Shown here one piece after another: positions 1-10,882 of a stretch of 64,000 nt of DNA. Positions within the stretch are counted from its first letter, which is position 1. Every line of letters begins with the position of its first letter. The notes under the pieces are model-generated. The model was not told where the DNA came from and searched no databases. It saw nothing but the letters and a program-made list of their open reading frames with translations. The position numbers and the translations under genes are program-made. Origin of the DNA: Bradyrhizobium manausense (GTDB taxonomy: Bacteria; Pseudomonadota; Alphaproteobacteria; Rhizobiales; Xanthobacteraceae); the NCBI RefSeq assembly GCF_018130615.1, contig NZ_JAFCKB010000001.1, positions 62,001 to 126,000 of the forward strand, read 5' to 3'.

Positions 1-144
1 CCCTGGGAAGGATCATATCCAAATTTTAGAGCCGGCGACGAATCATCTGTACTCTAATTCCTATCGCAGTTGTGTGACTCTGCGAAGTGTTGCCGAGGCT
101 ACACCGGGAAAACCCCGGGTGTTAGGGTTAGCGTTGCCTGATTT

Positions 145-780
145 TCAACGGCGCTGCTCGCCGATCGTGCGCACGAATGCCTCCACCGTGGGCAGCAACT
201 TGTTGACGATGATGTCGACGCCTTCGGCGGTCGGGTGAATGCCGTCGGCCTGGTTGAGCCTGGCGTCGGCCGCGACACCGTCGAGGAAGAACGGATAGAG
301 CGGCACGTCGAACTGCTTCGCCAGATCCGGATAAATCGAATTGAAGCGCGCGCCATAGTCGGCGCCGAAATTCGGCGGCGCCAGCATGCCACACAGCATC
401 ACCGCGATCTTGCGCGCCTTCAGACGCTGAACGATGTCGGTCAGCGCCGCCCGCGTCAAGTCGGGATCGATGCCGCGCATCGCATCATTGGCGCCGAGCT
501 CGAGGATCACACCCTCAGTTCCATCCGGCACCGACCAGTCGAGCCGGTCGCGGCCGCCGGACGAGGTGTCACCCGACACGCCGGCATTGGTCATGTCGAC
601 GGCTATACCTTTGGCCTGCAAGGCTTTTTGCAGCTTGGCCGGAAACGCATCCTGGGCCGGGAGGCCGAGACCGGCACTCAAGGAATCGCCTAAAACGACA
701 AGCTTGATCGGTTTTGTCGTGTCCGCCCAAGCCGGATGGGCGAGCGTCATCAAAGCGAGCATCAACACGGCTATGTGCAT
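145..780 (-). CDS. Secreted GDSL-family arylesterase (TesA-like)
   Basis: A 211-residue SGNH/GDSL hydrolase predicted to cleave aryl or acyl esters in the periplasm. Residues 1-19 form a signal peptide ending in AWA-D. Block I is GDSLSAG with the nucleophile Ser33; GANDAMRG is the block with the oxyanion Asn; Asp179 and His182 in DGIHPTAEG complete the catalytic set. The ATG at 780 is chosen because the signal peptide begins there; upstream in-frame starts would add about 40 residues of non-signal sequence. It is divergent from the ABC ATPase gene, 55 bases away. E. coli TesA sits beside YbbA/YbbP in the same arrangement, so the link is probably functional, but the substrate is unknown. Confidence 0.93.
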   Translation of the reverse strand: MHIAVLMLALMTLAHPAWADTTKPIKLVVLGDSLSAGLGLPAQDAFPAKLQKALQAKGIAVDMTNAGVSGDTSSGGRDRLDWSVPDGTEGVILELGANDAMRGIDPDLTRAALTDIVQRLKARKIAVMLCGMLAPPNFGADYGARFNSIYPDLAKQFDVPLYPFFLDGVAADARLNQADGIHPTAEGVDIIVNKLLPTVEAFVRTIGEQRR

Positions 781-835
781 GAACAATCCGTAACGCCTCT
801 CGACCGCGCCAGCGGAGTTGCCATATGACCGGACC

Positions 836-1558
836 ATGGACAGTCGCATCGAAACCTCTTCGCTCGCCGGCACCGTGCCGGACACCATCGCCATCTCCAA
901 CGTCAATCTGTCATTGGGGTCGGGCGCGGCACGCGTTCACATCCTCAAGGATATCAGCTTGCGCGTCGGCTCGGGGGAGACGATCGGCCTGATCGGCCCG
1001 TCAGGCTCGGGCAAATCCACGCTGCTGATGGTGATGGCGGGGCTGGAGCGTCCTGATAGCGGAGAGGTGGTAGTCAACGGCACGCCTTTCAATGCCCTCG
1101 ACGAGGACGCGCTGGCCCGCTTCCGCGGCCGCCAGGTCGGCATCGTCTTCCAGTCCTTCCATCTGATCCCGACCATGACGGCACTGGAGAATGTCGCCGT
1201 GCCGCTCGAGCTCGCCGGCAATCCCGACGCCAGCAAGCGCGCGGCCGAGGAGCTGCAATCGGTCGGGCTCGGCGATCGCCTGCATCATTATCCGACGCAA
1301 CTCTCCGGCGGCGAGCAGCAGCGCGTCGCGCTCGCGCGCGCGCTGGCGCCCGATCCCGCCATCCTCGTCGCCGATGAACCGACCGGCAATCTCGACGAGG
1401 CCACCGGCAAGCAGATCGTCGATCTGCTCTTCACCAAGCATGCCGAGCGCGGCATGACGCTGGTGCTGGTCACGCACGATTCCTCGCTCGCGCATCGCTG
1501 CGATCGCGTGATCCGGCTGCGCTCGGGCCGCATCGACACGCAGACGACCAAAGCATGA
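836..1558 (+). CDS. ABC transporter ATP-binding protein (YbbA/LolD type)
   Basis: A 240-residue ABC ATPase energising the permease encoded directly downstream. Walker [10 protein letters not shown] is at about residues 54-62, the signature [15 protein letters not shown] starts near residue 156, and Walker [15 protein letters not shown] follows. The sequence belongs to the MacB/LolD/YbbA class, whose ATPases serve FtsX-fold permeases. The ATG at 836 is preferred; an in-frame TTG at 818 would add six residues. The stop overlaps the next start (ATGA), indicating translational coupling. The E. coli homologue YbbA is often linked to lipid or ester handling together with TesA, but its cargo is unproven. 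Confidence 0.95.
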   Translation: MDSRIETSSLAGTVPDTIAISNVNLSLGSGAARVHILKDISLRVGSGETIGLIGPSGSGKSTLLMVMAGLERPDSGEVVVNGTPFNALDEDALARFRGRQVGIVFQSFHLIPTMTALENVAVPLELAGNPDASKRAAEELQSVGLGDRLHHYPTQLSGGEQQRVALARALAPDPAILVADEPTGNLDEATGKQIVDLLFTKHAERGMTLVLVTHDSSLAHRCDRVIRLRSGRIDTQTTKA

Positions 1559-4125
1559 GCATCGCCGTCGAACCGTTTGCGAAGCCGAACGGCATTGCCT
1601 TGTCGCTGCGTTATGCCTTGCGCGAATTGCGCGGGGGCCTGCGCGGCTTCTACGTCTTCATCGCCTGCATCGCGCTCGGCGTGATGGCGATTGCCGGCGT
1701 CGGCTCGGTCTCGGCGAGCCTGAGCGACGGCCTCGCACGTGAGGGCCGCACGTTGCTCGGCGGCGACGTGTCGTTCGTGTTGTTCCAGCGCGAGGCGAAA
1801 CCGGAGGAAGTCGCCTTCCTGCGTTCGCGCGGCACGGTCTCGACAGCGGCCACCCTGCGCGGCATGGCGCGCTCGGCCGACGGCAAGCTGGCGCTGGTCG
1901 AGATGAAGGCGGTCGACGACACCTATCCGATGCTGGGCCAATTGACGCTGGCGCCGCCGCTGCCGTTGTCCGATCTGCTCGCGGTGCGTGACGGCGCATT
2001 CGGCGCGGCCGCCGATCCGACGCTGCTGGCGCGGCTCTCGCTGAAGGTCGGCGACCGCGTCACCATTGGATCTGCGACCTTCCAGATCCGCTCGAGCGTC
2101 GAGGCCGAGCCCGACAAGCTCGCCGGCGGCATCGGTTTTGGTCCGCGCTTCCTGATCAGCGAGGCGGCCTTGCGCGCCACCGGCCTGATCCAGCCCGGCA
2201 GCCTGGTGCGCTGGGTCTACCGCGTCAAACTGCCTGACACCGCCAACAGCGACCGCGCCACCGACGCTTTCATCGCGGATGCGCGCAACGCCGCGCCGCA
2301 GGCCGGCTGGGAGGTCCGCAGCCGCTCCAATGCCTCGCCGCAGCTCGAGCGCAATATCGGCCGCTTCACGCAATTCCTGACCCTGGTCGGCCTCGCGGCG
2401 CTCCTCGTCGGCGGTGTCGGCGTCGCCAACGCGGTGAAGAGCCATATCGACCGCCGGCTCGAGGTCATCGCGGCATTCAAGGCCGTGGGCGCGACGGGCC
2501 GCGACGTGTTCGGCATCTATCTCGCGCAGGTCGTCCTGCTCGCCGCGATCGGCTCCGTCATTGGCCTCGCGCTCGGCGCGGTGATGCCGTTTGCCATCGT
2601 CGGCCTGTTCGGAAAACTGCTGCCGCTGCCGGTGGTGCCGGCCGTGCATGCCGACGAGCTCGCGCTGTCCTTCGTCTACGGCCTCTTGACCGCGCTCGCC
2701 TTCGGGCTGTGGCCGCTCGGACGCGTGCATGACGTCCCGGTCGCCGCGCTGTTCCGCGACACCATCAGCTCGGAATGGCATCGCCCGCGCTGGAGCTATC
2801 TCGTGTTGATGGCCGTCGTCGTCGCGCTGCTCGTCGCCGTGGTGATCGGACTGTCCTTCGACAAGCGCATCGCCGCGGTGTTCGTGGTCTCCTCCGTCGT
2901 CGTGTTCGCAGTGCTGCGCGGCGTCGCCGCCGTGCTGATGGCGATCGCGCGGCGTCTGCCGCGCACGCGCTTCACCATGCTGCGGCTGGCGATCGCCAAC
3001 ATCCACCGGCCGGGCGCGCTGACGCCGTCGGTCGTGCTGTCGCTTGGCCTTGGCCTCGCCGTGCTCGTCACCATCACCCAGATCGACGGCAATCTGCGCC
3101 GGCAGTTTCTCGCCGCGCTGCCCGATCGAGCGCCGTCGTTCTACTTCATCGACATTCCGAGCCCGCAGGCCGCCGAGTTCGACGGCTATCTGCGCCAGAT
3201 CGCCCCTGGTGCGAAGGTCGAGGACGTGCCGATGCTGCGCGGGCGCATCGTCGCCGCCGGCGGGGTGCGCGCCGAAGACCTCAAGCCCACCACCGATTCC
3301 GAATGGGTGCTACAAAGCGATCGCGGCCTGACCTATACCGGCGAGCTTCCGAAGGGCTCCAAGGTGGTCGAAGGCGAGTGGTGGCGTGCGGACTATTCCG
3401 GACCGCCGCTGGTCTCGATGGAGAAGAAGATCGCCGACGGGCTCGGCCTCAAGCTCGGCGACGAAATCGTCGTCAACGTGCTCGGCCGCGACATCCCGGC
3501 GAAAATCGGCAATCTGCGCACCATCGACTGGCAGGGGCTCGGCATCAATTTCGTGCTGGTGTTCTCGCCCAACGCCTTCAAGGGCGCACCGCATACCCAC
3601 ATCGCGACGCTGACCGAAGCCGGCGGGGATGCGTCCGGCGACGGCAAGATCATCAAGCAGGTGGCCGACGCCTTTCCGATGGTGACGAGCGTGCGCGTGC
3701 GCGAGGTGATGGAAACCGTCGGCTCGGTCGTGACCAATCTCGCGCTCGCGATTCGCGGCGCCAGCGCCGTGACCCTGATCTCGGCGATCCTGGTGCTCGG
3801 CGGTGCGCTCGCCGCCGGCCATCGCCACCGGGTCTATGATGCGGTGATCCTGAAGACGCTCGGCGCCACGCGGCTGCGGCTGCTCGGCGCCTACGCGCTC
3901 GAATATCTCCTGATCGGCTTTGCCACCGCCGTCTTCGGCGTGATCGCCGGCAGCATCGCAGCCTGGATGATCGTGACGCGGCTGATGACGCTGACTTTCG
4001 TCTGGCAGGCCGGCAGCGCAGCGGGCGTGGTCGCGGCCGCCCTGGTCGTCACGGTCGGGCTTGGGCTCGCCGGCACGCTCCTGGCGTTGAACAAGAAGCC
4101 CGCCACGGTGTTGCGGAATTTGTGA
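1555..4125 (+). CDS. ABC transporter permease, FtsX-fold (YbbP-like)
   Basis: An 856-residue inner-membrane permease, partner of the ATPase with which it overlaps by four bases. The N-terminal transmembrane helix (about residues 30-55) is followed by a large periplasmic domain (about 55-260), a first FtsX core of about four helices (about 265-480), a second periplasmic domain, and a C-terminal FtsX core (about 725-850). This duplicated FtsX layout and length match the YbbP family rather than the single-core LolC/E type. With the esterase next door the trio resembles E. coli tesA-ybbA-ybbP. Transport direction and substrate cannot be read from the sequence. Confidence 0.94.
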   Translation: MSIAVEPFAKPNGIALSLRYALRELRGGLRGFYVFIACIALGVMAIAGVGSVSASLSDGLAREGRTLLGGDVSFVLFQREAKPEEVAFLRSRGTVSTAATLRGMARSADGKLALVEMKAVDDTYPMLGQLTLAPPLPLSDLLAVRDGAFGAAADPTLLARLSLKVGDRVTIGSATFQIRSSVEAEPDKLAGGIGFGPRFLISEAALRATGLIQPGSLVRWVYRVKLPDTANSDRATDAFIADARNAAPQAGWEVRSRSNASPQLERNIGRFTQFLTLVGLAALLVGGVGVANAVKSHIDRRLEVIAAFKAVGATGRDVFGIYLAQVVLLAAIGSVIGLALGAVMPFAIVGLFGKLLPLPVVPAVHADELALSFVYGLLTALAFGLWPLGRVHDVPVAALFRDTISSEWHRPRWSYLVLMAVVVALLVAVVIGLSFDKRIAAVFVVSSVVVFAVLRGVAAVLMAIARRLPRTRFTMLRLAIANIHRPGALTPSVVLSLGLGLAVLVTITQIDGNLRRQFLAALPDRAPSFYFIDIPSPQAAEFDGYLRQIAPGAKVEDVPMLRGRIVAAGGVRAEDLKPTTDSEWVLQSDRGLTYTGELPKGSKVVEGEWWRADYSGPPLVSMEKKIADGLGLKLGDEIVVNVLGRDIPAKIGNLRTIDWQGLGINFVLVFSPNAFKGAPHTHIATLTEAGGDASGDGKIIKQVADAFPMVTSVRVREVMETVGSVVTNLALAIRGASAVTLISAILVLGGALAAGHRHRVYDAVILKTLGATRLRLLGAYALEYLLIGFATAVFGVIAGSIAAWMIVTRLMTLTFVWQAGSAAGVVAAALVVTVGLGLAGTLLALNKKPATVLRNL

Positions 4126-4289
4126 CAAAAGGTAGCGGTTGGCGGCACTGGATCGAAATCGCACGATTCCTGCGGTTAACCACGTCTGCTTGTCAGGTTC
4201 TCGTCAGGAATGCAGGTGGAGGGCGACATTCGGCCGCGCGTGGACGGTTGCAGCGAATGTGTTAGTTTCCCACATATCGGATGGGTTCG

Positions 4290-4410
4290 GAGCCCCGATT
4301 GTTAGCCAAAATTAATGTCGGCAGACATCGGTGCCCGAGATAGAATTTTGACGAACCGGCGGCATGGCGACCCTCGTGCCGGAACCGGACCAACCAACGG
4401 GAATTCGACC
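4290..4410 (+). promoter_or_regulatory. Candidate structured 5' leader (ybhL-type RNA) of the Bax-inhibitor gene
   Basis: The 285 bases before the membrane-protein gene hold a likely promoter and leader. Near the start codon, complementary arms CCGGCGGCATGG and CCCTCGTGCCGG (about 4353-4384) can form an imperfect hairpin just upstream of the ribosome-binding region. A conserved leader called the ybhL RNA has been described in Rhizobiales upstream of exactly this protein family. Assignment rests on position, gene family and the hairpin; no covariance search was possible. Confidence 0.45.
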
Positions 4411-5202
4411 ATGTCGGACCTAGACCGCAATTACGCTTCTCCTTTCGGCCGGGCCGCCGGGCGTGTTGACGCCGCGACGGTCGACGCCGGTCTGCGCGCC
4501 TACATGCTGCGCATCTACAATTACATGAGCATTGGCCTCGCCATCACCGGCCTGGCCGCGCTTGGCGTTTACATGGCTGCCGTGACCGACGTTCCGACTC
4601 CGGAAGCCGTGCGCGTCGGCAAGCTGTTCCTGACGCCGTTCGGCTACGCGATGTTCGTGAGCCCGCTGAAATATCTGTTCATGCTGGCGCCGCTCGCCAT
4701 GGTGTTCGTGATCTCGGCCGGCATCAACCGTCTCGCCCCCTCGACCGCCCAGATCCTGTTCTGGGTGTTCTCGGCGCTGATGGGCATCTCGCTGTCCTCG
4801 ATCTTCCTGGTGTACACGCACACCTCGATCGTGCGGGTGTTCTTCATCACCGCGGCGACCTTCGGTGCGCTCAGCCTCTACGGCTACACCACCAAGCGTG
4901 ACATGAGCGGCATGGGCTCGTTCCTGTTCATGGGCCTGATCGGCATCATCATCGCGAGCCTGGTCAACCTGTTCCTGGCCAGCACGGCGCTGCAGTTCAT
5001 CGTCTCGGTGGTCGGCGTGCTGGTGTTCGCGGGCCTCACCGCCTGGGATACGCAGCGGCTGAAGAACGACTACATCTACGGCTACGCTTCGGCCGGCGGT
5101 GACATCGCAGAGCGCGCGGCCATCACCGGTGCACTGTCGCTGTACTTGAACTTCATCAACCTGTTCACGCTGCTGCTGCAGCTCCTCGGCCAGCGCGACT
5201 AA
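4411..5202 (+). CDS. Bax inhibitor-1/YccA family membrane protein
   Basis: A 263-residue polytopic protein with about seven hydrophobic helices, related to bacterial YbhL/YccA and eukaryotic Bax inhibitor-1 (TMBIM). The first 30 residues are hydrophilic and cytosolic, as is usual in alphaproteobacterial members. Some family members conduct calcium or modulate FtsH proteolysis; the role here is not known. The ATG at 4411 (MSDLDRNY) is chosen over an upstream in-frame ATG at 4315 because the family N-terminus matches and the upstream stretch lies in the presumed leader. A strong intrinsic terminator follows, so the gene is probably transcribed alone. Confidence 0.93.
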   Translation: MSDLDRNYASPFGRAAGRVDAATVDAGLRAYMLRIYNYMSIGLAITGLAALGVYMAAVTDVPTPEAVRVGKLFLTPFGYAMFVSPLKYLFMLAPLAMVFVISAGINRLAPSTAQILFWVFSALMGISLSSIFLVYTHTSIVRVFFITAATFGALSLYGYTTKRDMSGMGSFLFMGLIGIIIASLVNLFLASTALQFIVSVVGVLVFAGLTAWDTQRLKNDYIYGYASAGGDIAERAAITGALSLYLNFINLFTLLLQLLGQRD

Positions 5203-5230
5203 GCGCAAGACCGGACAGAACGGACACGAA

Positions 5231-5256
5231 CCCCGGCCGCGAGGCCGGGGTTTTTG
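5231..5256 (+). terminator. Intrinsic terminator after the Bax-inhibitor gene
   Basis: A perfect 8-bp stem CCCCGGCC / GGCCGGGG with a GCGA tetraloop is followed by TTTTTG, 28 bases past the stop codon. Confidence 0.92.
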
Positions 5257-5269
5257 TTTGGGGGTCTCT

Positions 5270-5357
5270 GTCATGGCCGGGCTTGTCCCGGGCATCCACG
5301 AATTTTTCAGCCACCATGCAGAAGAACGTGGATGGCCGGACGAGCCCGGCCATGACG
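5270..5357. repeat. Dispersed palindromic repeat (GTCATGGCCGGGCT type)
   Basis: The ends GTCATGGCCGGGCT and AGCCCGGCCATGAC are inverted copies around an internal inverted repeat (ATCCACG.../...CGTGGAT). It fills most of the gap between the terminator and the acetyltransferase gene. A related half-copy lies at 30451-30479. Confidence 0.8.
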
Positions 5358-5406
5358 CATGCGGAAATGGCGTTGCTCACAATAAGGCCCCTGCTAATCT
5401 CCCCCC

Positions 5407-5937
5407 ATGTCCGCACCTGAAATCAGGCCCACCCTTGAGGCCGACCTCCCCGCCGTCACCGCCATCTACCAGCAGGCCGTCCGTGAGGGCACCGCAACGT
5501 TCGAGCTGGAGCCGCCCGACCTCGCCGAGATGACGCGCCGCTATCGCGCGCTGGTCGATGGCGGCTATCCCTATTTCGTCGCCATCCTCGACGGCCGCGT
5601 CGCCGGCTACGCCTATGCCGGCGCCTACCGACCCCGCCCCGCCTACCGCTTCACGGTCGAGAACTCGATCTATCTCGATCCGAGCTTTCACCGCCGCGGC
5701 ATCGGCTCAAAGCTGCTGGAGCGGCTGATCACCGAATGCGAGGCACGCGGTTTCCGCCAGATGATCGCGGTGATCGGCGATTCCGCCAATGCCGGCTCGA
5801 TCGGCGTGCACACCAAAGGCGGCTTCAGGATGATCGGCACGCACCCGAATGTCGGCCTGAAATTCGGCCGCTGGCTCGACACGGTGATGATGCAGCGCGA
5901 TCTCGGCGAGGGCGCGAAGACGGTGCCGGGGAAGTAA
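5407..5937 (+). CDS. GNAT N-acetyltransferase, phosphinothricin-acetyltransferase-like
   Basis: A 176-residue GCN5-related acetyltransferase. The N-terminal half contains IRPTLEADLPAVTAIYQ and the FELEPP segment typical of the Pat/Bar branch; the acetyl-CoA-binding motif A appears as RRGIGSKLLERLI near residues 97-110, and GFRMIGTHPNVG near the end is also characteristic. Family members acetylate phosphinothricin, methionine sulfone/sulfoximine or related amino acids. The start ATG at 5407 leaves the usual family length. The gene lies between two dispersed repeats and seems monocistronic. Substrate is inferred only at family level. Confidence 0.92.
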   Translation: MSAPEIRPTLEADLPAVTAIYQQAVREGTATFELEPPDLAEMTRRYRALVDGGYPYFVAILDGRVAGYAYAGAYRPRPAYRFTVENSIYLDPSFHRRGIGSKLLERLITECEARGFRQMIAVIGDSANAGSIGVHTKGGFRMIGTHPNVGLKFGRWLDTVMMQRDLGEGAKTVPGK

Positions 5938-5944
5938 AGCACCC

Positions 5945-6049
5945 GTCATTCCGGGGCGCGCGAAGCGCGAGCCCGGAATCCAGAGGTTATGTGCGCGTAT
6001 TGCGGAGCGAGATTCCGGGTTGGCGACTTCGTCGCGCCCCGGAATGACG
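5945..6049. repeat. Dispersed palindromic repeat (GTCATTCCGGGGC type)
   Basis: It begins GTCATTCCGGGGCGC and ends GCGCCCCGGAATGAC, with an internal GCGCGCGAAGCGCG palindrome. It occupies the gap between the acetyltransferase and DUF2794 genes, which converge. Related copies are at 6851-6885, 43415-43516 and 55736-55815. Confidence 0.85.
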
Positions 6050-6060
6050 ACCGGAGGTCG

Positions 6061-6432
6061 TCACACCACCGCCAGTTTGCGGTCGATCACCAGCAGCACG
6101 CGGTCGAGCTCGTGGCCGCGGCGCAGGATCAGGCCGGTTGCCGAGATCACGCTGTACATGCCCTGTTTGCGGGCGAGCCGCGGATCCTTCTCGATCCGGT
6201 AGATCGGCACTTCGGAGGCGCGGCGATAGACCGAGAACACCGCGCGGTCCTTGAGGAAGTCGATGGCATAGTCACGCCACTCGCCGTCGGCGACCATGCG
6301 GCCGTACAGATTGAGAATTCGGTTCAGCTCGAGCCGGTTGAACGTCACACCGCTCGGCTGGGCATTCGCAGTGGCAGGGCGCGCCACTGCGCGCTGCTCG
6401 CTCGGGTCGGCATCCTCCGACGTCAAACTCAT
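6061..6432 (-). CDS. DUF2794 family protein
   Basis: A 123-residue soluble protein of the alphaproteobacterial DUF2794 family. The first 30 residues are low-complexity; the conserved core runs from FNRLELNRILNLYGRMVADG to the C-terminal RGHELDRVLLVIDRKL. There is no signal peptide, no transmembrane segment and no recognised catalytic motif. The function is unknown. It converges with the acetyltransferase gene across a palindromic repeat, and its upstream region on this strand carries a plus-strand RNA candidate, so its promoter probably lies within 6433-6600. Confidence 0.88.
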   Translation of the reverse strand: MSLTSEDADPSEQRAVARPATANAQPSGVTFNRLELNRILNLYGRMVADGEWRDYAIDFLKDRAVFSVYRRASEVPIYRIEKDPRLARKQGMYSVISATGLILRRGHELDRVLLVIDRKLAVV

Positions 6433-6684
6433 GGGGCGCCTCCTGTCGCATCAGCATGACCGCCTCCGCGAAGACCGTCCCCGGAACCGCGGATCATGAC
6501 AATTGCATGATTGCGCCAACTGTTCCCCGCCGCAAGAGGCTCTTGATCGGTCCCTTGAAGACCCTCGCCTCGCCGATCCGGTGCGGAGCATGACACACGC
6601 AACGGTGGAACTTCTCAGCGGCAAACCGTCACGGGATCGTTAGCAGGAATCACAGGATCGCCGCTTTTCCGCCCATCGCCTGCC

Positions 6685-6824
6685 GCCCTGCACTGCGAAA
6701 AGACCTGTGTGCGTTGACCCGGTCCTTTCGGTTCCGGATTCCTCAGCCCCCAGCCCCCCGGGGTCGGACAGGATCGGGTCTGTACGCGCGACAAGGAGGG
6801 CCAACGCGAGTTGGTCCTTTTTTG
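6685..6824 (+). ncRNA. Candidate small RNA with rod-like fold and own terminator
   Basis: Both flanking genes are on the minus strand, yet a plus-strand intrinsic terminator sits at 6797-6823. Upstream of it the sequence folds into a long hairpin: 6708-6713 pairs with 6785-6790, 6716-6725 (GACCCGGTCC) pairs with 6771-6780 (GGATCGGGTC) over 10 bp, and TCCGG near 6733 pairs with TCGGA near 6764. The rod shape recalls 6S RNA, but the gene neighbours are not those of 6S loci and no consensus bulge could be verified. The 5' end is an estimate. Confidence 0.5.
6797..6823 (+). terminator. Intrinsic terminator of the candidate small RNA
   Basis: AGGGCCAAC / GTTGGTCCT form a 9-bp stem with one G-U pair around a GCGA loop, followed by TTTTTT. 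On the opposite strand there is no T-run after the hairpin, so it works on the plus strand, where no protein gene precedes it. Confidence 0.8.
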
Positions 6825-6850
6825 TTTGTGTCGGGATGTTTCGCACCACC

Positions 6851-6885
6851 GTCATTGCGGGGCGCACGAAGCGCCCCGGAATGAC
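6851..6885. repeat. Short dispersed palindromic repeat
   Basis: A 35-bp element running from GTCATTGCGGGGCGC to GCGCCCCGGAATGAC, a minimal version of the 5945-6049 repeat, just before the 3' end of the DUF1223 gene. Confidence 0.75.
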
Positions 6886-6922
6886 GAAGACGAGTTTTGC
6901 GGAGGCGATCTGAGCGCTTGCT

Positions 6923-7714
6923 TCAATGCAGCGACGTGTACGCCGCACCGAGCATCGCACCCGGCTTCTCGCGGCTGCCATCCTGGACGTAAACCACCGC
7001 GCCGTCGACGCCGTCGCGCGACGTCAAGTTCTCGAGCGGCACGGTCCAGCTTTCCGGATGTCCGTTCCAGTCGCCAACCTTGAGCAGATTGCGCACGACG
7101 TTGTGGTAGGTGATCTGCTGTCCGCGGTTCTCGCCGCGGCCGATCTCGATCGGCACCGATTTCGCGATCGAGCAGATCCAGACCTCGCCATGCGAGACTG
7201 CCGGCTCCTTGCTCGCGGCCACCGACACGTTGATCTGCTTGCCCGCCAGCGACATCGTCACGGGCACGCTCATGACGCCCATGCCCATATCGGTCTTGCC
7301 GATCGCGGTCTCGATGCCGGCGCGATCGCTGCCGATGACATGCGTCGCGCCGTTGACGACGACTTGCGGCGTATAGACCTCGCGGTCACCGCGCATGCGC
7401 GAATAGGCGCGCTGCCGGGCCGAGAAACGTGAATCCGCCAGCGTGTCCTTCCAGCCGAGATAGTCCCAATAATCGATCGGCATGCTCAGCGCGATGATCG
7501 AGGGATCCTTGGCGAGGTCGCCGATGACCTTGTCGGCGGGCGGGCAGGAGGAGCAGCCCTGGGAGGTGAAGAGTTCGACCACGGCGCGGGGATCGGCCTC
7601 GGCGGGACGGATGATGGCGACGATGGCGCAGATACCGAGGGCTCCCGACCAGAGTGCACCGGACCAGCGCGAAATCAGATTAGGAGCCGTCATTGCTGTC
7701 ATGTCGAACGTCAC
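6923..7714 (-). CDS. DUF1223 family secreted thioredoxin-fold protein
   Basis: A 263-residue protein of the DUF1223 family. A hydrophobic N-terminal segment (about residues 17-40, ending AEA-D) acts as a signal or anchor. The core begins VVELFTSQGCSSCPPAD, with Cys54 and Cys57 forming a CxxC at a thioredoxin-like position, then the conserved PIDYWDYLGWKD and YTPQVVVNG segments. The family is common in Rhizobiales, and its redox role is presumed from the CxxC only. Two in-frame starts (7714 and 7702) are close together. It lies downstream of acnA on the same strand, but a terminator-like hairpin separates them. Confidence 0.9.
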   Translation of the reverse strand: MTFDMTAMTAPNLISRWSGALWSGALGICAIVAIIRPAEADPRAVVELFTSQGCSSCPPADKVIGDLAKDPSIIALSMPIDYWDYLGWKDTLADSRFSARQRAYSRMRGDREVYTPQVVVNGATHVIGSDRAGIETAIGKTDMGMGVMSVPVTMSLAGKQINVSVAASKEPAVSHGEVWICSIAKSVPIEIGRGENRGQQITYHNVVRNLLKVGDWNGHPESWTVPLENLTSRDGVDGAVVYVQDGSREKPGAMLGAAYTSLH

Positions 7715-7840
7715 ACATCGTCATTCGTTGGGGAAAGCTTATCGCCTGATGGTCACCGTAGTCTTACGGGGCGCGGCATATTCAACCGTCTCAGCGGGAT
7801 TTCCGCCGGGCGAGCCCATCTGAAACATGCCGCAAACGCG

Positions 7841-7870
7841 CGAAGGCGGCCTTGTGATAGGCCGCCTTCG
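7841..7870 (-). terminator. Terminator-like hairpin after acnA
   Basis: An 11-bp perfect stem CGAAGGCGGCC / GGCCGCCTTCG with an 8-base loop lies 50 bases past the acnA stop. The T-run on the minus strand is short (GTTT), so efficiency is uncertain. Confidence 0.65.
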
Positions 7871-7919
7871 TTTAACCTTCTACTCACGTCGCAGTGAGCC
7901 ACCGTTCACAAATTCGCGC

Positions 7920-10640
<2,721 letters not shown>

Positions 10641-10756
10641 GTAGGAAATCCCAATTGTTAGTTATACCCGGCAAGGGGTATTTTAACACCGTCAGCGATT
10701 CCGGCTGGGTCGCTTGCAGGGGCAGGTTGAGTTGCTGCATCAAGTAGTTCCGGGCT

Positions 10757-10773
10757 TATAGAAGCTTTCTAAC
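10757..10773. promoter_or_regulatory. Candidate Irr-binding iron control element
   Basis: The sequence TATAGAAGCTTTCTAAC matches the rhizobial ICE/Irr motif TTTAGAA-N3-TTCTAAA at 12 of 14 fixed positions, with a perfect TAGAA / TTCTA inverted repeat. It lies nearly midway between the divergent acnA and ccmA starts (117 and 110 bases), so one site could control both. The rest of the 242-base spacer shows no other feature. Confidence 0.6.
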
Positions 10774-10882
10774 CGCGCCGCCACAGCCACAATCGAACCC
10801 AGCAAGTCGCGAGCCACAAATTCTGATGCGCTACCCCAAGTTTTCCTGAGGCCCGGCTTTGAACGGTTTGGTACGAGGCAAG

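Noticed and set aside
101-122. Hairpin ACACCGGG...CCCGGGTGT as terminator of the arylesterase gene
   Set aside because: The stem has a bulge and no T-run on the minus strand; too weak to list.
6685-6824. Naming the plus-strand RNA as 6S RNA
   Set aside because: A rod-like fold is suggestive, but the expected zapA/ygfA neighbours are absent and conserved 6S positions could not be verified.
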